Assembly (NCBI GenBank): GCA_963977945.1
Contig: CAXBQO010000015.1
Location: forward strand, 1 to 15,455
Source: CALMJB01 sp963977945
GTDB lineage: Bacteria > Actinomycetota > Actinomycetes > Nanopelagicales > Nanopelagicaceae
Direction: 5' to 3'
Length of the DNA stretch: 15,455 nt
Position numbers and translations under genes: made by a program. How positions within the stretch are numbered: the stretch's first letter is position 1; each line of letters opens with the position of its first letter. The notes under the pieces were generated by a model. It had not been told where the DNA came from. It did not search any database and saw only the letters and a list, made by a program, of their open reading frames with translations. This document shows, one piece after another, positions 1 to 7,449 of the stretch.

Positions 1-129
1 GGCAGATTAGTTTCACCCGATGAAATTGCAAATGCGATTGTGTTTTTGGCAAACCCGGTAAATAAATCAATTACCGGTACAACTTTAAATGTTGATGGTG
101 GAATGCACTCCTTGCGCATTCCAAAATAG
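1..129 (+). CDS. Short-chain dehydrogenase/reductase, C-terminal end (partial)
   Basis: The left window edge cuts this gene; only its last 42 codons are present, read in frame 1 and ending in TAG. The visible residues include PDEIANAIVFLA, then ITGTTLNVDGG near the end. This is the hallmark C-terminus of classical SDR enzymes: the helix that starts with P-x-E-I/V-A and the strand-turn ITG-x-x-L-x-VDGG that closes the Rossmann fold at the NAD(P) site. The family reduces or oxidises carbonyl/alcohol groups, and many members are 3-oxoacyl-ACP reductases or sugar/alcohol dehydrogenases. The substrate cannot be told because the catalytic Ser-Tyr-Lys region lies outside the window. The next gene begins 22 bases downstream, so cotranscription is possible. 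Confidence 0.85.
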   Translation, partial: GRLVSPDEIANAIVFLANPVNKSITGTTLNVDGGMHSLRIPK

Positions 130-138
130 ATTTAAATT

Positions 139-144
139 TAATTT
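139..144 (+). promoter_or_regulatory. Possible -10 element for a leaderless start of the DnaX-C-like gene
   Basis: TAATTT fits the actinobacterial TANNNT form and lies 7 bases before the ATG at 152, where no ribosome binding site is visible. The surrounding 131-151 is almost pure A/T, so such a hexamer is easily found by chance. Confidence 0.25.
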
Positions 145-151
145 AATTTTT

Positions 152-430
152 ATGGAGTCTAAGGATTCATTAAATTTAACTAAAATCAAAGCCGATTGGA
201 ATTTAGTTTTAGATCTGCTACTAAATAAAAATCGTGTGGCTTGGTTGGCATACTTTGATGCCCGGCTAGTTTCATTTGAAGAAAACAGATTAACCTTAGA
301 TTTTTCTGATAGTCAGAAGTTCGCTGCGCCACATGATTTCAAGCCGGCGAGAAATCAAAATCAAAAACTAGCATTGCAGTCGGCGATAACTGAGATTTTC
401 GGAATCACCCCCGACATAATTGAGCGGTGA
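152..430 (+). CDS. Small protein resembling the C-terminal domain of DnaX (DNA polymerase III gamma/tau)
   Basis: A 92-residue soluble protein with no signal peptide or membrane segment. The frame is open back to an ATG at 89, but residues coded before 152 overlap the SDR gene out of frame and do not look like protein, so I chose the ATG at 152. From residue 12 on, the pattern is I-x-x-x-W-x-x-V-L, then N-R-V-A-W-L, then R-L-V-S-F-x-x-x-R-L-T-L-D-F, and near the end L-x-x-A-I-x-x-I-F-G-I. This resembles the domain that follows the AAA+ part and Pro-rich linker in actinobacterial DnaX (W-x-x-V-L ... R-x-x-W ... V ... L-x-L-x-F ... L-x-x-x-L ... G-V). Here it stands alone with no ATPase part. 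No Shine-Dalgarno is visible before the ATG; a TAATTT hexamer at 139-144 could serve a leaderless start. Its stop overlaps the start of the lysozyme-like gene. The DnaX likeness is pattern recognition, not a search result, and the function is unknown. Confidence 0.7.
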   Translation: MESKDSLNLTKIKADWNLVLDLLLNKNRVAWLAYFDARLVSFEENRLTLDFSDSQKFAAPHDFKPARNQNQKLALQSAITEIFGITPDIIER

Positions 431-2067
431 AAAGGAAAGCTAATTTTTTCAATTTGAGCGCAAAGATATCTTTGGTGCTGGCACTAATTTCTACCTGCCT
501 AATTACCCCGGTCGCAGATGCAAAAACCACAAAATCTTCAAAGACTGTGGTGACTATGAATATTCTGACCACGCCATCTGCCGGTGAATTAGAGGTGACT
601 TTTTATGGTCAAGTTCAACCGGCAAAATCAGGCACGATAACAATCAGGAGTTTAAATGGCGTGGTCTGGAAACCAACCAACTTAACCACCACCACTTCAG
701 AATCTGGCGCTTGGCGAATAAACACAATTGCCACTGCAGTAAAAGCGGAAGGACAGTATCAAGCATATTTTGTTAGTGGAAAAACTAAATTAACTTCAAA
801 TGATAAAAATTTTAAAATTGACAACACCAAAGTATTTACAGATGTAAATTCATTACTTTTACCTTCAGGTCCTGGTGGGCGTATTCATGGTGCGGATATC
901 AGCAGATGGCAACACCCAAATGACCAATTAATTGATTTTCAAAAGATGTTTGATGCTGGAATTAGATTTTTAATGATAAAAGGTTCCGATACTGCCGACA
1001 AAGCTGATTCGGATAATTACAAGTTTTTAGTTGCCGATAGAAATGCCGCGCAAGCAGCCGGAATTTATACCGGCATTTATCACTATGCCTATCTACCAAA
1101 TACTGAAGATCCGGAATCGGTTGTGAGAGATGCCAAAGCACAAGCGCAAAAAATCATTTGGAGATTGGCAAGTTTGGGTGGTTACACTGAAAGAGATTTG
1201 CCGCTCGCTTTGGATTTAGAGGATAACTGTGTAAAGAAAAATAGACGTGGAGTTTGTACCGCTTATATGGGAAGAACTTTGGTAACGCTGTGGGCAGAAA
1301 CTTGGCTTCGAACTGTTTATGAAAAAACTGGTAAAAAACCGTTTCTTTATTCCTACTCACAATTTTTAGAACAAGCGATGGTTAGATCTGACGAGCTTCG
1401 CCAGTATCCATTGTGGTTGGCACAATATGCACTTAATCCAACTGATCCAATCGTTCAACCCGGACAAAAAACTGTTGGCTGTTACTCGCACTCTTGGTCT
1501 AACGCAAACTGCACTGCGCAATGGATTGTTTGGCAATACACATCGTGTGGCTATGGCAGCAAATATGGAGTTGCAAGTTCACGAATAGATTTAAATGTTT
1601 ATCGTGGCGATGTGAAATCATTTCTAGAACTTACAAAAGGCACATGGGTGCCCGAAATTACCGATAAATTACCGTTTAATGAGCCCACGCAAATTAAATT
1701 AATCAATACCAAATTAACCGATACAAATTCACCAGTTGAATTTAGTGTAGAAGTCATAAGACAAATTGGAACTCCAGTAGTTACTGGAACTGTAGTTTTT
1801 AAGCCGGATGATCCAAAAGTTAAGATTGAGGATCAAAGTGCAACTCGAGAAGCAAGTGGTAGATGGACATTAAGTTTGGATAAATTGCCAGCCGGAAATT
1901 ATGTTGGAACAATTAATTATGTAGATATGACGAACACACATGCTGCTAATTCAATTCCAGTCACATTTACATTAATTCAAGGCCCACAATTGCCACCAAC
2001 TCCAGAACCAAAACCAACGGTTCCACCAAAGCCGGTCGATACCTGCATAAAGCAGTTCCGCAATTAA
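427..2067 (+). CDS. Secreted glycoside hydrolase family 25 lysozyme-like protein
   Basis: A 546-residue protein starting at GTG, whose first bases overlap the preceding TGA (GTGA), suggesting translational coupling. Residues 1-32 form a signal peptide: KRK, a hydrophobic stretch ending near residue 30, then Ala-Asp-Ala. Residues about 40-130 look like an all-beta Ig-like domain. The GH25 domain spans about 153-400: GADISRWQ (157 is the conserved Asp), the strand with FLMIKGSD, YHYAY at 218-222, and ALDLED with the Asp263-x-Glu265 pair expected at the active site, closing with WQYT and DLNVYRG. GH25 enzymes cut the MurNAc-GlcNAc bond of peptidoglycan. Residues about 415-518 form a second beta domain, then a Pro-rich tail (residues 521-538) and a short end with a Cys. 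Likely extracellular or wall-associated, in cell-wall turnover or attack on other cells. It has the catalytic acids, so activity is plausible; the target is unknown. Confidence 0.9.
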   Translation: MKRKANFFNLSAKISLVLALISTCLITPVADAKTTKSSKTVVTMNILTTPSAGELEVTFYGQVQPAKSGTITIRSLNGVVWKPTNLTTTTSESGAWRINTIATAVKAEGQYQAYFVSGKTKLTSNDKNFKIDNTKVFTDVNSLLLPSGPGGRIHGADISRWQHPNDQLIDFQKMFDAGIRFLMIKGSDTADKADSDNYKFLVADRNAAQAAGIYTGIYHYAYLPNTEDPESVVRDAKAQAQKIIWRLASLGGYTERDLPLALDLEDNCVKKNRRGVCTAYMGRTLVTLWAETWLRTVYEKTGKKPFLYSYSQFLEQAMVRSDELRQYPLWLAQYALNPTDPIVQPGQKTVGCYSHSWSNANCTAQWIVWQYTSCGYGSKYGVASSRIDLNVYRGDVKSFLELTKGTWVPEITDKLPFNEPTQIKLINTKLTDTNSPVEFSVEVIRQIGTPVVTGTVVFKPDDPKVKIEDQSATREASGRWTLSLDKLPAGNYVGTINYVDMTNTHAANSIPVTFTLIQGPQLPPTPEPKPTVPPKPVDTCIKQFRN

Positions 2068-2110
2068 CTTTATCTTCGGATTTATTTGGACTTAGATAGA
2101 GTAGCGTCTC

Positions 2111-3223
2111 ATGGCGATTAAATTATCTGGATCAATTGCACGAACTGATCTGCAATTAGCAGATGGTCGAACTATTAGTTACTACGACCAAACTTCAAAT
2201 TCCAGAGTTAGAAACGCTAAAGATAATCGCAAATTAGAATCGCAACCTGGAATTGGAGAATTAAGACTTGATCCATTGGTAAATGAATGGGTCGCAGTTG
2301 CATCACATCGACAACATCGAGTTTTTCTGCCACCAAAAGAACTTTGTCCATTATGTCCAAGCAGTGCAGATAAGTTAACTGAGATTCCAGATGAAGATTA
2401 TGAAGTTGTGGTTTTTGAAAATAGAGCGCCGGCATTAACCTCTCCAAAAAATAATTGGCAACTACCTGAGATTTCTGGATTTGATACACCAACCGCTGAC
2501 GCTGCCGGGCGTTGTGAGGTAATTTGCTACAGCAGCAAACACGAAGGAAGTTTCGCTAAATTACCAACTGCTCAAATTAGAACTGTACTTGAAGCTTGGA
2601 AGGATCGCACCGAACAACTTTCAAAACTCCCTTACATTGCACATGTCTTTCCATTTGAAAATCGTGGCGAAGAAGTTGGTGTAACTCTGCATCACCCACA
2701 TGGACAAATTTATGCTTACTCTTTTATTCCAACTCGAATTGAAAAAATGATGGCGGCAGCAAATAGTCACTTAAAGAAAACCGGTCGAGTTTTGTTAGAT
2801 GATGTCGTTGCTCGAGAGTTAACAGATTCCAAGCGGGTAATTGCGCAGAATTCAGAGTGGGTGGCTTATGTGCCATTTGCGGCTAGATATCCATTTGAAA
2901 TTCATCTTGCTCCCAAGAAGTCGGTGCCAGATTTGGCCGCTTTAAGTGATCTGCAATCTGACACCTTCCCGGAAATTGCCAAAGAGGTTTTGTTGCGTCT
3001 AGATGGAGTATTTGGAATAGAGATGGCTTACATTGCTGGTTGGTACCAAGCTCCGGTACTTATTGGTCGCGACAGTATGCGACTTCATTGGCAAATAGTT
3101 TCAGTCAGACGTCAACCTGGAAAACTAAAGTATTTATCTGGTTCTGAGTCTGGAATGGGCGCATTCATTATGGATCTACCACCAGAACAATCGGCTGAGC
3201 AGTTAAAGAATGTGAAACTTTAA
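2111..3223 (+). CDS. galT: Galactose-1-phosphate uridylyltransferase
   Basis: A 370-residue cytoplasmic enzyme of the Leloir pathway that swaps UMP between UDP-glucose and galactose-1-phosphate through a uridylyl-histidine intermediate. The active-site motif is H-H-P-H-G-Q at 194-199; His197 should be the nucleophile. It is preceded by FENRGEEVG at 182-190, typical of the family. Cys79-x-x-Cys82 matches the first zinc pair, and the N-terminal RLDPLVNEWVAVA segment is a family hallmark. Length is near the bacterial norm. The ATG at 2111 has no strong ribosome binding site; a TAGAGT hexamer lies 8 bases upstream. It starts 43 bases after the lysozyme-like gene and may be read with it. No galK or galE is visible here. 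It converges on the ACT-domain gene with an 11-base gap. A weak all-A/T inverted repeat (3215-3227) covers the stop codon. Confidence 0.93.
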   Translation: MAIKLSGSIARTDLQLADGRTISYYDQTSNSRVRNAKDNRKLESQPGIGELRLDPLVNEWVAVASHRQHRVFLPPKELCPLCPSSADKLTEIPDEDYEVVVFENRAPALTSPKNNWQLPEISGFDTPTADAAGRCEVICYSSKHEGSFAKLPTAQIRTVLEAWKDRTEQLSKLPYIAHVFPFENRGEEVGVTLHHPHGQIYAYSFIPTRIEKMMAAANSHLKKTGRVLLDDVVARELTDSKRVIAQNSEWVAYVPFAARYPFEIHLAPKKSVPDLAALSDLQSDTFPEIAKEVLLRLDGVFGIEMAYIAGWYQAPVLIGRDSMRLHWQIVSVRRQPGKLKYLSGSESGMGAFIMDLPPEQSAEQLKNVKL

Positions 3224-3234
3224 GTTTTTAATTA

Positions 3235-3471
3235 TTACTGCGGCTTAACTGAAATAACTTCGACTCCACCTAAAGCATTTAATACATTTACTAAATCAGT
3301 TGTATCTGTGCCTGGAATCGCCACCAAGATTTGATCTATTCCCCGACCATTTTCATTTCGTAAAATATTTATAGATTTAATATCGCCACCGGCAAAACCA
3401 ATAGCGGAAGCGACCGCGCCAAGAGAACCTGGGCGATCTGGCAACGCGATTTCTAATTGAAACTGAGCCAT
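3235..3471 (-). CDS. Stand-alone ACT-domain protein
   Basis: A 78-residue protein consisting of one ACT domain. It opens with a strand ending in DRPGSLG (12-18), where the Gly at the strand-helix turn is the conserved ligand-site residue of ACT domains. A helix, the strand IKSINILR, and later strands ending in EVISVKP complete the beta-alpha-beta-beta-alpha-beta order. ACT domains bind amino acids or similar ligands as dimers and usually sit on metabolic enzymes; alone they are presumed sensors or partners. The partner cannot be told here. The ATG at 3471 lies one base after the discriminator base of tRNA-Asn, and the only Shine-Dalgarno-like bases, AGGGAG, belong to the tRNA 3' end. The gene therefore appears to be expressed from the tRNA transcript. 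Confidence 0.85.
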   Translation of the reverse strand: MAQFQLEIALPDRPGSLGAVASAIGFAGGDIKSINILRNENGRGIDQILVAIPGTDTTDLVNVLNALGGVEVISVKPQ

Positions 3472-3472
3472 G

Positions 3473-3545
3473 CTCCCTGACTTGGACTCGAACCAAGAAC
3501 CTGCCGGTTAACAGCCGGCTGCTCTGCCGATTGAGCTATCAGGGA
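3473..3545 (-). tRNA. tRNA-Asn (anticodon GTT)
   Basis: A full cloverleaf of 73 bases. The acceptor stem pairs TCCCTGA (3539-3545) with TCAGGGA (3474-3480), followed by discriminator G at 3473. The D arm is GCTC/GAGC. The anticodon stem is GCCGG/CCGGC with loop CTGTTAA, giving anticodon GTT at 3510-3512 (Asn). The T arm is CTTGG/CCAAG with loop TTCGAGT. The 3' CCA is not encoded: the next bases are C and then the ATG of the ACT-domain gene. All stems are perfectly paired. Confidence 0.97.
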
Positions 3546-3564
3546 TTATTCGGTACGAGGCGAA

Positions 3565-3593
3565 ATACTAGCGAAGATAGAAAAGCAGACCAA
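3565..3593 (-). promoter_or_regulatory. Candidate promoter of tRNA-Asn
   Basis: On the minus strand TTGGTC (3588-3593) and TAGTAT (3565-3570) stand exactly 17 bases apart, matching -35 and -10 spacing. Initiation about 7 bases downstream would leave a precursor of roughly 13 bases before the tRNA 5' end at 3545. It lies just past the stop of dnaG, so the tRNA and ACT gene could be transcribed without dnaG read-through. Confidence 0.5.
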
Positions 3594-3598
3594 AATAT

Positions 3599-5422
3599 TC
3601 AGATTCCTGAGGTTGCCAACTCTTTCAGAACTCGACGTGCTGCTTCCATAGAAACCAATTCAGTGAAAATCTTTTGATATTCAGTCTCATTTTCTACTGG
3701 ATTTATGCGCTGTAATTGTGATTTTAATTGTGAAATTTGCCGAGTTAATGCCACCTCGCGCAAACGAGCAAAGACACTGGTGGCATATTTTGAATTTACT
3801 TCACCATCAAAACGAATTGGCTCAACAAGTAATGCGGTGATTGCCGCAGATATTTCAGGTTCTGCTACTTTTTCTAAGAGCGATGAAACATTTAAATCAG
3901 CACCAGAATTATCATCAATTAAAGTTCTGATCACTTTATGTGCTGGAAATATAAATGCCTCTGGTTCAAGTTTTTGCCAATCACCAATTAACTCTGGTTT
4001 TTGCAGCTTTAGTTTTAGAACCTCGCGCTCTAATTGAACTATCGGATCTGAAAGAGAGAGTTGATTTGCCGACTGATTTGGGTTTGATTTATTTGCTGGA
4101 TTTTTAACCGCTTTAGCAACTAAATCAATATCTAAACCTAACCAAAGTGAAACTAAGCGAATGTACTCTGGTCGAAGCGATGCATCTTTAATTTTGGCAA
4201 TCAAGGGCGCGGTTTGATTTAGCGCGTTTACTCTGCCCTCTGCGATGTTTAAGTCATATTTTGCAATCTCACTCTTAATTGCAAATTCAAATAATGGAAT
4301 TCGCCTTGCCACTAAATCTCGAACTGCCGCATCTCCATGCGCCTGTCGAAGTTCGCACGGGTCCATGCCATTTGGTTCTACCGCCACAAAAGTTTGTGCC
4401 ACAAATTTTTGATCATCTGAAAATGCGCGCAGTGCCGCCTTTTGTCCGGCAGCATCGCCATCAAATGTAAAAATAACTTCACCCCTAAATGTGTCATCAT
4501 CCATCAAAAGCCTGCGGATTATTCGAATATGTTCATCACCAAATGCGGTGCCACATGTCGCGATTGCGGTTTTAACTCCGGAAAGATGAGCAGCCATTAC
4601 ATCGGTATAACCTTCAACGATTACAACTTGGCGAGTTTTTGCAATCTCTTTTTTTGCCACATCTAATCCGTACAAAATCTGATTCTTTTTGTAAATGGCA
4701 GTTTCAGGTGAGTTTAAATATTTAGGTCCGGTATCAACTTCATCACTTGCTAACTTACGCGCGCCAAAACCAACCACATCACCGGAAATATCTTTCACCG
4801 GCCAAATTAGGCGATTGCGGTAACGATCAATGAAACCTTTTGTGCCTTCTTTAATTAACCCGGCTTGATTTAATTCTTGATCGGTAAAACTTTGCTTTTT
4901 AAGCTCTTTATACAGTGCGTCCCACTCATCTGGGGCGTAACCGATTCCAAAATCACTGGCTACGGTTTTATCAAATCCTCGTTTTTGTAAAAACTCTCTA
5001 GCAGTTTGTGCATTTGGTAATTGCAATTGCGCTTGATAGTAATTTGCGGCGGCAACATTTGCTGCTACTAGTCGATTTCGATTTACAGAATTTGCAGAAT
5101 TGCCTGCAGCATAATTTGTTTCGTAAGTAAGTGTGTAACCAATCTTTTCGGCAAGGCGTTCTACCGATTCAGAAAATGAAAGATGATCAATCTTCATTAA
5201 AAAGGCGATGACATCACCACCGGTTTGGCAACCAAAGCAGTGAAAGAAACCCTTGCTTGGAGTGACGTGAAAAGATGGTGATTTCTCATCGTGAAATGGA
5301 CACAAACCTTTTTTCTGGCCACCACCAGCACTTTTTAGTTGTACATAATCTGCAACGACTTCATCGATGTGGCTGTGGTCGCGCACATACGCAACATCAG
5401 AATCTTTGATTCGACCAGCCAC
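3599..5422 (-). CDS. dnaG: DNA primase
   Basis: A 607-residue primase that makes RNA primers at the replication fork. The N-terminal zinc ribbon has CPFH (Cys41, His44) and HCFGC (Cys62, Cys65), a CHC2 zinc site. The RNA polymerase domain follows, with YRNRLIWPV (201-209) and the TOPRIM fold: VEGYTD (Glu270) and DGDAAG (Asp321, Asp323), the metal-binding acids. The C-terminal part (about 440-607) is the divergent helicase-binding region. The start is GTG at 5422, preceded by AGGGGA at 5430-5435, a good Shine-Dalgarno about 7 bases away. It lies 80 bases after dgt, an arrangement usual in actinobacteria. A TATTAT hexamer at 5453-5458 suggests it may also have its own promoter. Confidence 0.96.
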   Translation of the reverse strand: MAGRIKDSDVAYVRDHSHIDEVVADYVQLKSAGGGQKKGLCPFHDEKSPSFHVTPSKGFFHCFGCQTGGDVIAFLMKIDHLSFSESVERLAEKIGYTLTYETNYAAGNSANSVNRNRLVAANVAAANYYQAQLQLPNAQTAREFLQKRGFDKTVASDFGIGYAPDEWDALYKELKKQSFTDQELNQAGLIKEGTKGFIDRYRNRLIWPVKDISGDVVGFGARKLASDEVDTGPKYLNSPETAIYKKNQILYGLDVAKKEIAKTRQVVIVEGYTDVMAAHLSGVKTAIATCGTAFGDEHIRIIRRLLMDDDTFRGEVIFTFDGDAAGQKAALRAFSDDQKFVAQTFVAVEPNGMDPCELRQAHGDAAVRDLVARRIPLFEFAIKSEIAKYDLNIAEGRVNALNQTAPLIAKIKDASLRPEYIRLVSLWLGLDIDLVAKAVKNPANKSNPNQSANQLSLSDPIVQLEREVLKLKLQKPELIGDWQKLEPEAFIFPAHKVIRTLIDDNSGADLNVSSLLEKVAEPEISAAITALLVEPIRFDGEVNSKYATSVFARLREVALTRQISQLKSQLQRINPVENETEYQKIFTELVSMEAARRVLKELATSGI

Positions 5423-5452
5423 TTTTATTTTCCCCTACTCAATCTTGTTTCA

Positions 5453-5458
5453 ATAATA
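5453..5458 (-). promoter_or_regulatory. Possible -10 element for dnaG
   Basis: TATTAT on the minus strand in the dgt-dnaG gap. Initiation near 5446 would give a leader of about 24 bases containing the AGGGGA ribosome binding site. No convincing -35 is seen. Confidence 0.35.
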
Positions 5459-5502
5459 TCTCGCCATTTTGCCACTATTTAACGAGAGGATTAACTTGAG
5501 CA

Positions 5503-6753
5503 TCATCGTAAACAGATATTGTCATGCAACTTTCGAGCTCCAATATCTGTCAGTGATGCTACTTGGTCAACAACAACTCGCAATTTTTGAGCCTCTGTTT
5601 GAGCCAACTGCCAATCTGATTTAAAGAATCCTTCTAATGAATTTGGCGCAGTAGAAAGTAATTTCTCTACCAATTCCCTTAATAACTTTTGCTGCTCTTC
5701 ATATCTAATTTGAGATGCATCAGCATTTATCACATAGTGAGCTCCGATAGATTTTAAGAGCGCAACTTCGATTCGTTGCATGCGTGGGACTATTAAATCG
5801 GCTGAATATCTAGTTAAGTTTTGGTTGCCATATTTTTCTCTGGTGGCAATTTCTGCAGCTTGTGCAAAGCGTCCAATTAATTGACTGGTTAAATCTTTTA
5901 ATCTTGCTAATTGCCGATGTGATCCATCGTATTCTTTTGGCCAACACGAAAGTCCTCTTAAGTTGGCAAACGCAGTTTCAAATTCCGATTCTGAAATATC
6001 TGGCAGATAATCATTTTTTGCCACTAAAAATAACTGGTTTAAATCTGTAGATAAGTTACTTAGTTTGACTTGATTTGTTACTAATGAATCTTCGAAATCA
6101 TGAACTGAATAGGCAACATCATCTGACCAATCCATTATTTGTGCTTCTATGGCGGTCTTTCCTTTTGGCGCACCGCTTCTAAACCAATTAAAAATTTCTA
6201 AGTCATCTTCATAAACACCAAATTTTTTAGCCATCTCAGCCCGTGGCCATGGATATTTAGTGGCAGCATCAAGAGAACTGCGAGTTAAATTTAATCCGAT
6301 TGATTTTCCGTTTGCATCAACAGTTTTTGCTTCTAATCTAATTAAAAGTCGCAAACTCTGTGCGTTACCTTCATATCCACCACAATCTTTTGCAATTTCA
6401 TTTAATGCAGTTTCACCATTGTGACCAAATGGTGGATGACCAATGTCATGAGCAAGACATGCCCCTTCCATTAAATCTGGATCTGCACCAAGTGCTAAAC
6501 CAAGTTCTCTTCCAACTTGAGCGCACTCAAGTGAATGTGAAAGTCTGGTTCGCGGAAAATCAGTTGCCCAAGGAACTGCTACCTGAGTTTTTGCAGCTAA
6601 TCGGCGAAGAGCGAATGAATGGATGATGCGTGCGCGATCTCTGGCAAACTCAGTTCGTCCGGCACGTTTTGCTGGTTCATCTTGAAATCGTTCGCGATCA
6701 AATTCGCTATAACCTGAATGCTCAATCACATTAGATTTTTTGGTACCAGCCAT
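5503..6753 (-). CDS. dgt: Deoxyguanosinetriphosphate triphosphohydrolase-like HD-domain protein
   Basis: A 416-residue member of the Dgt family, which splits dNTPs into deoxynucleoside and triphosphate and so limits dNTP pools. The HD metal site is visible: His73 (RLSHSLE), His102-Asp103 (AHDIGHPPFGHNGE) and a later Asp in WSDDVAYS (211-212). The N-terminal R-x-x-x-D-x-x-R-I-I-H-S-x-A-x-R-R-L segment is the usual lead-in. It stands upstream of dnaG, linking dNTP control with replication. The ATG at 6753 has only a weak AGG immediately before it, but a TAAGAT hexamer lies 6 bases upstream, so a leaderless transcript starting at or near the ATG is plausible. Substrate range cannot be read from sequence. 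Confidence 0.93.
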   Translation of the reverse strand: MAGTKKSNVIEHSGYSEFDRERFQDEPAKRAGRTEFARDRARIIHSFALRRLAAKTQVAVPWATDFPRTRLSHSLECAQVGRELGLALGADPDLMEGACLAHDIGHPPFGHNGETALNEIAKDCGGYEGNAQSLRLLIRLEAKTVDANGKSIGLNLTRSSLDAATKYPWPRAEMAKKFGVYEDDLEIFNWFRSGAPKGKTAIEAQIMDWSDDVAYSVHDFEDSLVTNQVKLSNLSTDLNQLFLVAKNDYLPDISESEFETAFANLRGLSCWPKEYDGSHRQLARLKDLTSQLIGRFAQAAEIATREKYGNQNLTRYSADLIVPRMQRIEVALLKSIGAHYVINADASQIRYEEQQKLLRELVEKLLSTAPNSLEGFFKSDWQLAQTEAQKLRVVVDQVASLTDIGARKLHDNICLR

Positions 6754-6759
6754 ACCTAA

Positions 6760-6765
6760 ATCTTA
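6760..6765 (-). promoter_or_regulatory. Possible -10 element for a leaderless dgt transcript
   Basis: TAAGAT (TANNNT form) on the minus strand, separated from the dgt ATG by 6 bases. This spacing would place the transcription start at or next to the start codon. The 63-base gap after the DUF218 gene leaves room for a promoter. Confidence 0.4.
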
Positions 6766-6801
6766 ATTGGCAGACAGACAAGTAAAAGATTGGATAATTC
6801 T

Positions 6802-6822
6802 CTATTCAATTCCTATTCAATT
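6802..6822. repeat. Two-copy short direct repeat
   Basis: The 10-mer CTATTCAATT (plus strand) occurs at 6802-6811 and 6813-6822, one base apart. It covers the stop codon of the DUF218-like gene and the first part of the gap before dgt. It may be slippage in A/T-rich sequence or a paired binding site; nothing else supports a function. Confidence 0.6.
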
Positions 6823-7449
6823 TCTATCGCTTAACACGATTCCGCGTCGACCTAATGTCACATAAGCAACGTAAGCGCCAGTTTCCCGCAAAAGATATCG
6901 ATATGAACTATTTTCTAAATCAGCTGGCCCAGAAGTACTTTTTGCGCAGGAAGCAAAAAGTTCTAAGTCTTTTGCCATAGTGATGGCACGCAAACAATGA
7001 TAAGGATCGGTGGCAATTATTACCGATTGCAAATTATTTTCTTTCATTACCTTTGCATACGCTTTAGTGCTTTCTAAAGTTGATTTACCTTTTGCCACAA
7101 CAATTATTGATTTGCGATTGACGCCATTTGCTACCAACCAATTAAAGCTAGACATTGCTTCAGTTGTTCGATCACCGGGAGCGCCAGCGCCAACTGTGTA
7201 AATAAATTTGACCAAACCTTTGTCATAAATTGATTTTGCCCGTTGTAATCTGGCTTGCAGAATTTCGTCAGGTTTACCGTCAGATTGTGCTGCTCCCATT
7301 ACAACTAAAACGTCGCTTCTAACCGGTTGACTTGTGCGAGCGGTTAAATAAATGTGGCCAGCTGACCAAGCAAATCCTAAAAAAGCTAAAGTAATTATGA
7401 GTGGTAAAAATAAAAAAATTATCTTGCGAATTATTTTAAATATAAACAA
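6817..7449 (-). CDS. Membrane-anchored DUF218/YdcF-SanA-like protein
   Basis: A 210-residue protein with a short basic start, one hydrophobic segment at about 9-30 and a domain presumably outside the membrane. The DUF218 pattern is clear: SDVLVVMGAAQSDGKP (about 45-60), LQARLQRAKSIYDKG, then the Gly-rich strand end VGAGAPGDRTTEA, the S-T-L-E-S motif (about 123-127), and ATDPYHCLRA (about 146-155) in place of the family's S-D-P-x-H-x-x-R-A. Related proteins (YdcF, SanA, ElyC) are linked to envelope integrity; the reaction is not known. The start is TTG at 7449, directly after the dusB TGA with no gap, so translation is probably coupled to dusB. No downstream start would keep the membrane segment. 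Confidence 0.85.
   Translation of the reverse strand: MFIFKIIRKIIFLFLPLIITLAFLGFAWSAGHIYLTARTSQPVRSDVLVVMGAAQSDGKPDEILQARLQRAKSIYDKGLVKFIYTVGAGAPGDRTTEAMSSFNWLVANGVNRKSIIVVAKGKSTLESTKAYAKVMKENNLQSVIIATDPYHCLRAITMAKDLELFASCAKSTSGPADLENSSYRYLLRETGAYVAYVTLGRRGIVLSDRN

Noticed and set aside
89..151. Upstream ATG extending the DnaX-C-like ORF by 21 residues
   Set aside because: This part lies out of frame inside the SDR coding end and its translation fits no domain; the ATG at 152 gives a protein beginning at the recognisable domain.
2030..2100. Possible frameshift at the end of the GH25 protein, because another frame stays open to 2100
   Set aside because: The in-frame end is a Pro-rich tail with a short Cys-containing finish, and the other frame shows no domain; an open frame of this size is unremarkable.
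3215..3227. Hairpin AAACT/AGTTT over the galT stop followed by T-rich bases
   Set aside because: Five mostly A/T pairs with a 3-base loop are too weak to call a terminator.
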